Assembly: GCF_002810445.1 (NCBI RefSeq)
Contig: NZ_NEXS01000003.1
Span: 1,364,001 to 1,428,000, forward strand
Source: Advenella sp. S44
GTDB lineage: Bacteria; Pseudomonadota; Gammaproteobacteria; Burkholderiales; Burkholderiaceae_B
Length of the DNA: 64,000 bases
Reading direction: 5' to 3'
A model generated the notes under the pieces. It did no database searches. It was not told the origin of the DNA and saw only the letters and a program-made list of their open reading frames with translations. A program made the position numbers and the translations under genes. This document shows, one piece after another, positions 56,609 to 64,000 of this stretch (positions are counted from its first letter, which is position 1; each line of letters starts with the position of its first letter).

Positions 56609-57375
56609 TGCGGTTCGACGTTATCACGCTGTTTCCAGAATTGTTCACTGCGGTGAGCGATTCTGGTGTTACGGGGCGGGCGCATCGGCAGGGCATCTGG
56701 TCTCTCAATACGTGGAATCCCCGAAACTACACGACAGATGTACACCACACAGTAGATGATCGACCCTATGGCGGGGGGCCGGGCATGGTGATGCTCAGCC
56801 AGCCGCTGGAGAGCGCCTTAATGGCCGCACGCGCGCATCAGCAGGCCCAGGGACTGTCGCCATTGCCCGTTATCCTGATGAGTCCGGTGGGCCGACGCTT
56901 TGATCAAAGCGCTGCCCAGGTGCTAGCTGCCCGACCGGGTGCGGTGTTACTTTGCGGCCGCTACGAGGGTATTGACCAGCGATTTATTGATCAATATGTC
57001 GATGAAGAAATCTCCCTTGGTGATTTCGTGCTTTCGGGCGGGGAAATCCCTGCCATGGCGGTCATGGACGCAGTGGTCAGATTGCTGCCGAGCGTGCTGC
57101 ATACAGCAGATTCGGCAATTCAGGATTCGTTCCAGCCGTCATTGTCCGGCTTGCTGGACAGTCCACATTACACGCGTCCCGAATTGTTCAATGGGGTACC
57201 GGTGCCATCCGTTCTCTCTTCGGGTCACCACAAGAATATTGCGCGCTTCAGGCGTGAAGCCTCGCTTGCGCTGACGGCCCGTCGCCGCCCGGATCTGATC
57301 GCTGCTGCCCGGCAAAACGGCTGGTTGACCCGCGAAGATGAGGCATTTTTGCAAACGCTGGCGCCGACCCAGTAG
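56608..57375 (+). CDS. trmD: tRNA (guanine-37-N1) methyltransferase TrmD
   Basis: This 255-residue SPOUT methyltransferase makes m1G37, which prevents frameshifting. It shows [24 protein letters not shown], the knot motif [33 protein letters not shown] and [12 protein letters not shown]. Length and motifs match the family. The rplS gene that usually follows is absent here. Confidence 0.97.
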   Translation: MRFDVITLFPELFTAVSDSGVTGRAHRQGIWSLNTWNPRNYTTDVHHTVDDRPYGGGPGMVMLSQPLESALMAARAHQQAQGLSPLPVILMSPVGRRFDQSAAQVLAARPGAVLLCGRYEGIDQRFIDQYVDEEISLGDFVLSGGEIPAMAVMDAVVRLLPSVLHTADSAIQDSFQPSLSGLLDSPHYTRPELFNGVPVPSVLSSGHHKNIARFRREASLALTARRRPDLIAAARQNGWLTREDEAFLQTLAPTQ

Positions 57376-57637
57376 CGGACAGGCCGCCAGTGAGTCCTTC
57401 AGCCTGTAGACCGCTAACGGGCAGTTCTGAAACGGACACTCATGAAGCGGGCAGGGTTTTTGCGGCTGGCTATTGTTGCCTGTATTACTATTGCTTAGTC
57501 AACTATTTTTTTGCAGATTCATTGGCAGCAGGCCAGGCAACAGGCGTTGCTGAAAGCCTGATGCAGTCCATGCATGTCTGCCAATCCCTTTTTTGTGCGT
57601 CGACAGTGTTGCGGCGCCAGACTCTTGCGAGGTTGTT

Positions 57638-58645
57638 GTGATTCCATTTTCCGTATTAGATCTGTCTCCCGTCAACGAAGGAGAAACGACCCGGGAAGCG
57701 TTGCATCATTCGCTGGCCCTTGCCCAGACTGCCGAGAAATACGGTTATCGCCGTTTCTGGATGGCCGAGCACCACAATATGCCCGGAATTGCCAGTGCGG
57801 CGACCTCGGTTGCGCTGGGGTTTATTGCCGGCGGCACCCAATCGATCCGGGTCGGTTCCGGTGGCGTCATGCTGCCCAATCATTCACCGCTGGTCATTGC
57901 CGAGCAATTCGGTACGCTGGCTTCGCTGTATCCCGATAGGATTGATCTGGGCCTCGGGCGCGCCCCGGGTACGGACATGACGACAGCACGGGCGCTGCGC
58001 CGCGATATCCATGCTGCCGCAGAACGATTCCCGGAAGATGTCCAGGAATTGCAGGCGTATTTTGAGGATGAGCGGCCGGGTCAGGCGGTTCGGGCTGTGC
58101 CCGGCACTGGTTTGCGTGTTCCCTTGTGGCTGCTCGGATCCAGTTTGTATAGCGCACAGCTGGCGGCTCATCTGGGTCTGCCTTTTGCGTTTGCCTCGCA
58201 TTTTGCACCGACTGACCTGATGCCGGCCCTGTCGGTCTATCGCACCATGTTCCGGCCTTCTGCCTACTTGGAAAAACCCTATGCGATGGCCTGTATTAAC
58301 GTTATCGCAGCCGATACCGACGAAGAGGCGCGCTTTCAATATACCTCGATGCAGTTGGCATCGGTTCAGTTATTCCGCGGCAAGCCAGGCAAAATGCCAC
58401 GGCCGGTAGATAATCTGGATGACCTGGTCACGCCCATGGAAAAGGCCGGTGTCGAACAGAAACTGGCGTATTCGATGGTGGGTGCTCCGGCAACAGTGCA
58501 AAATGGCATTGAGCGCTTCATTGAGGCAACGGGCGTCAATGAGCTGATGATTACCTCGCGAATCTACGATGTGCAGGCCAGGCTCAGGTCGCTGGAGCTT
58601 ACCGCGCCATTATTCAATCCGAACGCCCGGGCCGAGTCGGCTTAG
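57638..58645 (+). CDS. LLM-class flavin-dependent oxidoreductase (YhbW-like)
   Basis: This 335-residue bacterial-luciferase-type flavin enzyme is close in pattern to E. coli Yhb[66 protein letters not shown] and [26 protein letters not shown]. The FMN-dependent oxidation substrate is unknown. I took GTG 57638 as start; it is preceded by GAGG and matches the usual N-terminus. Longer readings add unrelated residues. Confidence 0.88.
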   Translation: MIPFSVLDLSPVNEGETTREALHHSLALAQTAEKYGYRRFWMAEHHNMPGIASAATSVALGFIAGGTQSIRVGSGGVMLPNHSPLVIAEQFGTLASLYPDRIDLGLGRAPGTDMTTARALRRDIHAAAERFPEDVQELQAYFEDERPGQAVRAVPGTGLRVPLWLLGSSLYSAQLAAHLGLPFAFASHFAPTDLMPALSVYRTMFRPSAYLEKPYAMACINVIAADTDEEARFQYTSMQLASVQLFRGKPGKMPRPVDNLDDLVTPMEKAGVEQKLAYSMVGAPATVQNGIERFIEATGVNELMITSRIYDVQARLRSLELTAPLFNPNARAESA

Positions 58646-58701
58646 CCCTGCGGACTGTTATTTTCTTTTTTTATGTGCGTTGCAGCAACGATTTTACCGA
58701 C

Positions 58702-58720
58702 ACGCACCAAATTGGTGCGT
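58702..58720. other. 19-bp perfect palindrome
   Basis: ACGCACCAA-A-TTGGTGCGT lies 57 bp after the monooxygenase stop. It may be an operator or an incomplete terminator (TTTGTTGGG follows). The rest of the 277-bp gap before the phosphatase gene is AT-rich and includes an inverted pair GTTTCAAT...ATTGAAAC (58814-58821 with 58872-58879). Confidence 0.5.
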
Positions 58721-58922
58721 TTGTTGGGTGAAAGTTGTGCTCTGCACTAAATATTTGGCTACGGGCTATTTTCACTTGAATTTAAAGCGTGTATGATTTA
58801 AGTATCTACGTGCGTTTCAATTCACGGGTCTTAGCATCTTGATTTTTAAGAAAAAATCTCTATATAACTCGTATTGAAACGTAAATAACTCTTGCCTTTC
58901 TTAGGGTTTTCCATCACACTAT

Positions 58923-59420
58923 ATGGCTATGGTCACTAAAGTTCTTTTTGTATGCATGGGCAATATTTGTCGCTCTCCCGCTGCGGAGGGGGTCTTTCGT
59001 CGCCTTGTCGAAGAGGCGGGCTTGCAGGACTCCATTACGACGGATTCGGCCGGAACTCAGGACTACCATATTGGTGATCCTCCGGATGGTCGTGCCCAGC
59101 TCGTGTCAAGAAAGCGCGGCTACGATATTTCCCAGTGCCGCGCTCGCCAGGTCACTCCCAATGATTTCAAGGAGTTTGACCTGATTCTTGCAATGGATTG
59201 GGATAATCTTTCGTATCTGCAGCAAATTTGTCCAAAACCGCAGCAGCATAAACTCATGCTGCTGATGCGATTTGCCAACGATTACGAAGAGGCGACTGTG
59301 CCAGACCCGTATTATGGGGGTCTGGACAGTTTCACGCGCATGCTCGATTATCTCGAAGACGCCTGCCAAGGCGTATTCGAAATAATCAGTAAACGCGTCA
59401 AGCAGTACCAGGCAGCATAA
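58923..59420 (+). CDS. Low-molecular-weight protein tyrosine phosphatase
   Basis: This 165-residue arsenate-reductase-fold phosphatase has the P-loop CMGNICRS (nucleophile C11, R17) and the general-acid aspartate D128 in DPYYGG. It removes phosphate from tyrosine residues; the natural substrate is unknown. It often precedes iscR in Burkholderiales, as here, with a 315-bp gap. No polysaccharide-export kinase gene lies nearby. Confidence 0.92.
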   Translation: MAMVTKVLFVCMGNICRSPAAEGVFRRLVEEAGLQDSITTDSAGTQDYHIGDPPDGRAQLVSRKRGYDISQCRARQVTPNDFKEFDLILAMDWDNLSYLQQICPKPQQHKLMLLMRFANDYEEATVPDPYYGGLDSFTRMLDYLEDACQGVFEIISKRVKQYQAA

Positions 59421-59662
59421 CGCTGTCCTCCCGGGCTGGCCACGCGTGTGGGCGGCCGGGTTCTGCGTCGGCTCTTTCGGCCGAGGCAGCTGTCATACTC
59501 AACCAGGATAGAGTACAGCGACCGTAACGCACCAGTCGCATGCGTCTTGATCCTGCCAGAAAACAGTTTCACTCTGTTTGTCTATTTGCCCGGTTGAGTC
59601 AGACAGCCGGCTTTTCCCCTCCTGCCCATGCCGTTCGCGCAACATCTTTTATTGCATCGCAT

Positions 59663-59687
59663 TAATCCCTAGTAATTTACTAGGGAT
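59663..59687. promoter_or_regulatory. 25-bp palindrome upstream of iscR
   Basis: AATCCCTAGTA (59663-59673) and TACTAGGGATT (59677-59687) form a perfect 11-bp inverted repeat with a 3-bp spacer. It covers where the -35 region should be. It could be an operator for a regulator other than IscR, or a terminator. Confidence 0.6.
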
Positions 59688-59692
59688 TTTGC

Positions 59693-59717
59693 TATACTTG
59701 ACTAAATTACTCGGTTT
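59693..59717. promoter_or_regulatory. Candidate type 1 IscR binding site
   Basis: The 25 bases starting ATACTTGACTAAATTACTCG match the E. coli type 1 consensus (ATASYYGACTRWWWYAGTCRRSTAT) at 21 of 25 positions by hand count. They overlap the -10 element, which fits repression of iscR by holo-IscR. Confidence 0.65.
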
Positions 59718-59735
59718 ATTGGCAAAGGATTCGCT

Positions 59736-60239
59736 ATGCGTCTTACTACAAAAGGTCGTTTCGCTGTTACCGCCATGATTGATCTCGCCCTGCGCCAGAA
59801 TGGCGGGCCCATTACACTTGCGGCAATCAGCCAGCGACAGAATATTTCCCTGTCCTATCTTGAGCAGCTGTTCGGCAAACTGCGTCGTCACGAGCTGGTC
59901 GACAGCGTGCGTGGGCCTGGTGGTGGCTATACGCTGGCCAAGTTCGCCCGCGATATCACCATTGCAGACATTATTTTCGCCGTGGACGAGCCAATCGATG
60001 CCACCAGCTGTGGCAGCAAGACGGACTGTTCTACCGGCAAAAACGGGTCGCTCAGTGGCAAGTGCATGACGCACGACCTATGGACCCGACTAAACCGCAC
60101 GGTTGTCGATTATCTGGATTCGGTTTCCCTGCAGGATCTGGTCGATCAGCAGCGCATGCGCCAGCTTGAACACCAGACCGATTCCCCGGTTGTACAAATG
60201 AAAAAAACGCCTGATGCCCTGGCATCCGTTATCGCTTAA
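59736..60239 (+). CDS. iscR: IscR, Fe-S-sensing Rrf2 regulator
   Basis: This 167-residue Rrf2-family repressor controls the isc operon. The winged helix begins MRLTTKGRFAVTAMIDLAL and includes ISLSYLEQLFGKLRRHELV. Cluster ligands would be C92, C98, C110 and H113 (TSCGSKTDC, then CMTH). In E. coli they are C92, C98, C104 and H107, so a six-residue insertion lies between the second and third cysteines here. The rest of the Fe-S loop and C-terminal helix look normal. It starts the isc operon, 15 nt before iscS. Confidence 0.95.
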   Translation: MRLTTKGRFAVTAMIDLALRQNGGPITLAAISQRQNISLSYLEQLFGKLRRHELVDSVRGPGGGYTLAKFARDITIADIIFAVDEPIDATSCGSKTDCSTGKNGSLSGKCMTHDLWTRLNRTVVDYLDSVSLQDLVDQQRMRQLEHQTDSPVVQMKKTPDALASVIA

Positions 60240-60254
60240 TTAGTGGAGTATAGA

Positions 60255-61466
60255 ATGCTTAAATTACCCGTTTATCTGGACTATTCAGCGACCACCCCGG
60301 TTGATCCTGCGGTAGTTGAGAAAATGGTGCCATGGCTTTACGAAGAGTTTGGTAACCCCGCATCCCGCAGTCACTCGTTTGGCTGGACAGCAGAAGAAGC
60401 TGTTGAGAACGCAAGAAAACAAGTGGCTGACCTGGTCAATGCAGATCCGCGTGAAATCGTATGGACCTCTGGTGCTACCGAATCCAACAACCTGGCCATC
60501 AAGGGCGCAGCCAATTTCTACAAGGAACGCGGCAAGCACCTGATCACCGTAAAAACCGAGCATAAAGCCGTGCTCGATACGATGCGGGAACTGGAACGCC
60601 AAGGGTTTGAAGTTACTTACCTGAATGTGCAAGATAACGGTCTGATCGACATGGACGTGCTCAAAGCCGCCATACGCCCCGATACCGTCCTGATCTCAGT
60701 CATGTTCGTCAATAACGAAATCGGTGTTATTCAGGATATTCCTGCCATTGGCGAGCTATGCCGTGAAAAGGGCATTATCTTCCACGTCGACGCCGCTCAG
60801 GCAACCGGCAAGGTGGATATCGACCTGGCCACGCTGAAAGTGGATCTGATGTCCTTTTCGGCGCACAAGACAAACGGTCCCAAAGGAATCGGCGCGCTGT
60901 ACATTCGCCGCAAACCGCGTATCCGCATCGAAGCGCAAATTCACGGTGGCGGCCATGAGCGGGGCTTCCGTTCCGGCACGTTGGCGACCCATCAGATCGT
61001 AGGCATGGGCGAAGCGTTTCGTCTGGCCAAAGAAAAAGCGCACGCCGAGAACGAACGTATCCGTGCGCTACGTGATCGCTTGTGGAACGGATTGTCCACG
61101 ATCGAAGAAGTGTATCTGAATGGCGATATGGAAAAACGCGTACCACATAACCTGAACGTCAGCTTCAATTATGTAGAGGGCGAGTCGCTCATCATGGCAA
61201 TCAAGGAACTGGCTGTCTCTAGCGGGTCTGCCTGTACGTCTGCCAGCCTTGAACCTTCCTATGTGCTGCGTGCGCTGGGCCGCAATGACGAACTGGCACA
61301 CAGTTCCATCCGGTTCACGATAGGTCGCTTCACAACGGAAGAAGAAATCGATTACGCAGTCTCACTCATCAAGTCCCGAGTCGACAAACTTCGCGATATG
61401 TCTCCCCTTTGGGAGATGGCCAAGGAAGGCATCGATCTGAACAGTGTTCAGTGGGCAGCGCATTAA
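60255..61466 (+). CDS. iscS: Cysteine desulfurase IscS
   Basis: This 403-residue PLP enzyme takes sulfur from cysteine for Fe-S cluster assembly and tRNA thiolation. The PLP lysine is K205 in [11 protein letters not shown] and the catalytic cysteine is C327 in [21 protein letters not shown]. coli uses K206 and C328. The residue after the lysine-threonine is Asn where Tyr is usual (HKxYGPKG). I chose ATG 60255; an ATG-like start 4 codons earlier is weaker. It overlaps nothing and is followed 20 nt later by iscU. Confidence 0.96.
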   Translation: MLKLPVYLDYSATTPVDPAVVEKMVPWLYEEFGNPASRSHSFGWTAEEAVENARKQVADLVNADPREIVWTSGATESNNLAIKGAANFYKERGKHLITVKTEHKAVLDTMRELERQGFEVTYLNVQDNGLIDMDVLKAAIRPDTVLISVMFVNNEIGVIQDIPAIGELCREKGIIFHVDAAQATGKVDIDLATLKVDLMSFSAHKTNGPKGIGALYIRRKPRIRIEAQIHGGGHERGFRSGTLATHQIVGMGEAFRLAKEKAHAENERIRALRDRLWNGLSTIEEVYLNGDMEKRVPHNLNVSFNYVEGESLIMAIKELAVSSGSACTSASLEPSYVLRALGRNDELAHSSIRFTIGRFTTEEEIDYAVSLIKSRVDKLRDMSPLWEMAKEGIDLNSVQWAAH

Positions 61467-61486
61467 CAGTTTCAGGAGAAAATATC

Positions 61487-61870
61487 ATGGCATACAGCAA
61501 CAAAGTTCTTGATCATTATGAAAATCCGCGTAACGTGGGCTCGTTTGAAAAAGGCGACGAGTCTATCGGTACCGGTATGGTTGGCGCCCCTGCCTGTGGC
61601 GACGTAATGAAGCTGCAGATCAAGGTCGGCCAGAACGGTGTGATCGAAGATGCACGTTTTAAAACCTATGGCTGCGGTTCGGCCATTGCTTCGAGCTCGC
61701 TGATCACCGAATGGGTCAAAGGCAAGACGCTGGATCAGGCCCTGGATATTCGCAATAAGCAGATTGCAGAAGAACTTGCACTGCCACCAGTCAAGATTCA
61801 CTGCTCCATTCTGGCTGAAGACGCCATCAAGGCAGCGGTCCAGGATTACAAAGACAAACATACAGGTTAA
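61487..61870 (+). CDS. iscU: Fe-S scaffold protein IscU
   Basis: This 127-residue scaffold builds [2Fe-2S] clusters. Ligands C37, D39, C63 and C106 are all in the normal places, and the LPPVK chaperone-binding motif is at 99-103. CAGGAGAA lies upstream as a ribosome site. It is clearly the Isc scaffold, not SufU. Confidence 0.97.
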   Translation: MAYSNKVLDHYENPRNVGSFEKGDESIGTGMVGAPACGDVMKLQIKVGQNGVIEDARFKTYGCGSAIASSSLITEWVKGKTLDQALDIRNKQIAEELALPPVKIHCSILAEDAIKAAVQDYKDKHTG

Positions 61871-61875
61871 GCACT

Positions 61876-62199
61876 ATGGCAATTACCTTATCTCCGAAAG
61901 CGGCGCAGCACATTGAACGCTACCTCCAGAAGCGTGGTAAGGGGATTGGTCTGCGCCTGGGCGTGCGTACTACCGGTTGTTCTGGTATGGCGTACAAACT
62001 GGAATATGTCGACGATCCGGATACGGCTGACGAAGTGTTCGAAAGCCACGGCGTGAAGGTCTTTGTCGATGCGAAAAGCCTGCCCTATATCGATGGCACC
62101 GAGCTTGATTACGCCCGTGAGGGATTGAATGAAGGATTCAAATTCACCAATCCCAATGAAAAAGCAGCCTGCGGCTGCGGCGAATCATTTACGGTGTAA
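61876..62199 (+). CDS. iscA: A-type Fe-S carrier IscA
   Basis: This 107-residue A-type carrier transfers clusters to apoproteins. Its three conserved cysteines are in [13 protein letters not shown] and the C-terminal CGCGESF. The start follows the iscU stop by 5 nt. It is the third assembly gene of the operon. Confidence 0.96.
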   Translation: MAITLSPKAAQHIERYLQKRGKGIGLRLGVRTTGCSGMAYKLEYVDDPDTADEVFESHGVKVFVDAKSLPYIDGTELDYAREGLNEGFKFTNPNEKAACGCGESFTV

Positions 62200-62201
62200 A
62201 C

Positions 62202-62729
62202 GTGACAGAGCAGGAAGCATCGCATTTCGCGTTATTTGGATTACCCGAGCAGTTCGCCGTTTCATTGCCGGCCCTGGAACAGACATGGAAGACCGTGTCT
62301 GCCAGGGTGCATCCTGACCGTTACTCCACTGCATCGGCGGCTGAAAAGCGTGTCGCCATGCAGTGGTCTTCACGTATCAACGAAGCGTACCAGGTGCTCA
62401 AGCGCCCACTGGCACGCGCGCGCTATCTGTGCGAACTGGCCGGAGCGGATGTTGGTGCCGAAAACAATACGGCCATGGCCCCGCAGTTTCTGATGGCGCA
62501 AATGGAATGGCACGAAGAGCTCGATGCATTGCGTGACAATCCCGATGCGCAACGCGTGCGCCAGTTCCTGCACACGCTGGAGCAGGCCGAAGCGCGATTG
62601 TACGAAGAGCTGGAAACCTTGATTGACGTCGAAAAGGATATTCCGGCTGCGACGGCAAAGGTGCGCGAAGGTATGTTCATTTCAAAAATCCATCAGGACG
62701 CCAAGGCATTGCTGCGTCAACCTAAATAG
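62202..62729 (+). CDS. hscB: Co-chaperone HscB
   Basis: This 175-residue J-domain co-chaperone delivers IscU to HscA. The HPD motif lies at residues 37-39 (ARVHPDRYSTAS), followed by SSRINEAYQVLKRPLARARYLCEL, and the C-terminal three-helix domain has EWHEELDALRDN. The GTG start is at 62202, 2 nt after the iscA stop. Confidence 0.95.
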   Translation: MTEQEASHFALFGLPEQFAVSLPALEQTWKTVSARVHPDRYSTASAAEKRVAMQWSSRINEAYQVLKRPLARARYLCELAGADVGAENNTAMAPQFLMAQMEWHEELDALRDNPDAQRVRQFLHTLEQAEARLYEELETLIDVEKDIPAATAKVREGMFISKIHQDAKALLRQPK

Positions 62730-62741
62730 AATTCTCAAAGC

Positions 62742-64000
62742 ATGGCACTCCTACAGATTTCCGAACCCGGAGACTCTCCGGTCCCTCATCAACGTCGTTT
62801 CGCGGTAGGTATCGACCTGGGTACCACGCATTCGCTGGTCGCTGCGGTACGCAATAGCATTCCCGAAGTGCTGGCCGACGAAAACGGCAAAGACTTGCTG
62901 CCGTCTGTCGTCCGCTATCTGGACGGTCAGGGTGTCGAGATCGGCTACCCGGCTGTTCGCAAGCAAAACACCGACCCGTTAAATACCGTGGTTTCTGCCA
63001 AGCGCCTCATGGGCCGATCCTATGACGAAGCGATCAACTTGAAGCTGCCGTATGAGTTTACGCCAGGCGAAGGCACTGTCCGCATTCGGACGCGTCAGGG
63101 CGACAAGACGCCGGTCGACGTGTCCGCACAAATTCTGGCAAAGCTGCGCCAGCGCGCCGAAGATGCGCTGGGCGACGACCTGGTTGGGGCCGTTATCACG
63201 GTGCCGGCTTATTTTGATGACACCCAGCGTCAGGCGACGCGCGACGCGGCCCGTGTGGCGGGCCTGAACGTACTGCGCCTGCTCAATGAGCCAACCGCTG
63301 CGGCTATCGCCTACGGACTGGATAATGCCTCGGAAGGGGTGTTTGCGGTTTACGACCTGGGTGGCGGAACCTTCGATATCTCAATTTTGCGTCTTAGCAA
63401 AGGGGTGTTTGAAGTCGTTGCCACCGGTGGCGATACCCAGCTTGGCGGTGATGATTTTGATGAAGCCATTGTGGCCGATATCATGAAGCATCACAGCCAG
63501 GAGCAACTGTCCATGGCGGATCGTCGGCTGTTATTGAGTCGCGCCCGCCAAACGCGCGAGAAGCTGTCTGGCGCCACCAAGGCCGCGTTTGAAGTAGCGT
63601 TGTCCAACGGCCTGAATATCGATCAGATGTTCCCGCAGAACCATTTTGAAAATATCAGCCGCCACTTGGTCACGCGTACGCTCACGCTGGTGGACGATGT
63701 ATTGCACAGCGCCGGCCTGACACCGCAGCAGATCAATGGCGTGGTCATGGTCGGTGGCGCCACGCGCATGCCGGTGGTTCGCAATCGGGTCCGCGAACAT
63801 TTTAACCAGCAGCCCCTGACAGACCTGGATCCGGACAAGGTCGTGGCGCTCGGGGCCGCCCGCCAGGCCCATTTGCTGGCCGGCAACCGGGCGCCCGGCG
63901 AAGACTGGTTGCTCCTGGATGTGACGCCTCTTTCGCTGGGCCTGGAAACCATGGGTGGCTTGGTGGAACAAATCATTCCGCGCAATAGCACCATTCCGGT
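62742..64000 (+). CDS. hscA: Fe-S chaperone HscA (N-terminal part)
   Basis: This Hsp70-family chaperone is open to the right edge; about 419 codons are present, so the substrate-binding domain is incomplete. After [10 protein letters not shown] comes the ATPase domain with [73 protein letters not shown] and [13 protein letters not shown]. It works with HscB to release clusters from IscU. The GID start and operon place make HscA more likely than DnaK. Confidence 0.95.
   Translation, partial: MALLQISEPGDSPVPHQRRFAVGIDLGTTHSLVAAVRNSIPEVLADENGKDLLPSVVRYLDGQGVEIGYPAVRKQNTDPLNTVVSAKRLMGRSYDEAINLKLPYEFTPGEGTVRIRTRQGDKTPVDVSAQILAKLRQRAEDALGDDLVGAVITVPAYFDDTQRQATRDAARVAGLNVLRLLNEPTAAAIAYGLDNASEGVFAVYDLGGGTFDISILRLSKGVFEVVATGGDTQLGGDDFDEAIVADIMKHHSQEQLSMADRRLLLSRARQTREKLSGATKAAFEVALSNGLNIDQMFPQNHFENISRHLVTRTLTLVDDVLHSAGLTPQQINGVVMVGGATRMPVVRNRVREHFNQQPLTDLDPDKVVALGAARQAHLLAGNRAPGEDWLLLDVTPLSLGLETMGGLVEQIIPRNSTIP

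Larger units (their letters stand above)
59421..59735. promoter_or_regulatory. iscR upstream region
   Basis: 315 bp without a gene. The GC-rich left half follows the phosphatase gene. The right end carries a perfect palindrome (59663-59687), an extended -10 promoter (TG at 59689-59690, TATACT at 59692-59697) and a type 1 IscR-like site (59693-59717). Confidence 0.6.

Noticed and set aside
1-64000. CRISPR array, prophage or insertion sequence
   Set aside because: No regularly spaced identical repeats, integrase, transposase or phage genes were seen; the repeats present are short, tandem and degenerate.

Overview
The window comes from the chromosome of a betaproteobacterium of the order Burkholderiales, most likely family Alcaligenaceae. 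The evidence is the gene content and order: the end of a cbb3 oxidase operon with CcoG and an FNR regulator, a fused LivHM permease, a Bug/TctC-type binding protein, hemC-hemD-hemX-hemY, parE-parC, alaS-tusA-rpsP, and an isc operon preceded by a low-molecular-weight phosphatase. The moderate GC content and protein style remind me of Advenella, but that genus name is a guess. Nearly everything is ordinary core chromosome. I see no prophage, complete insertion sequence, CRISPR array or defence island.

Layout. 1-3500: end of ccoP, ccoG, a FixH-like subunit and a small membrane protein, then convergent fnr with a candidate FNR box at its own promoter. 3965-8751: a minus-strand branched-chain amino acid (or amide) ABC operon (binding protein, fused LivH-LivM, LivG, LivF). 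9090-11243: a LysE exporter, a Bug-type periplasmic binding protein and tRNA-Leu(CAG). 11244-13196: sparse DNA with repeats and one DIP1984-family gene. 13197-16668: a YdcH-like protein, an AI-2E-family permease, a transglycosylase-like lipoprotein and a BenE transporter.

16687-24992 is a DNA-damage block: lexA (perfect SOS box), tyrB, uvrB, an unknown membrane-anchored protein, rdgC, recA (SOS box) and recX. Between rdgC and recA, a minus-strand stretch with several hairpins and an intrinsic terminator looks like an unannotated small RNA. It starts beside the recA SOS box. 25262-34977: cfa, divergent metR/metE, a DUF2889 protein, sucCD and two TerC-family proteins. 35220-41440: a 31-residue membrane protein, hemCDXY and ppa. 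41591-44236: an FAH-family hydrolase, an array of three paralogous lipoproteins, and psiF. 44475-51815: rho, trxA, divergent parE-parC and a ferredoxin reductase. 52188-58645: alaS, tusA-like, rpsP, rimM, trmD (without the usual rplS) and a YhbW-like monooxygenase. 58923-64000: LMW-PTP and iscR-iscS-iscU-iscA-hscB-hscA, with hscA cut by the window edge.

The most interesting items are the candidate SOS-linked small RNA, the lipoprotein array whose members share their signal peptide but not their body, the 31-residue membrane ORF next to a 33-bp repeat cluster, an IscR with altered cysteine spacing, the missing rplS with a 446-bp rpsP-rimM gap, and a habit of degenerate short tandem repeats in intergenic DNA. 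I did not find a clearly new multi-gene system.
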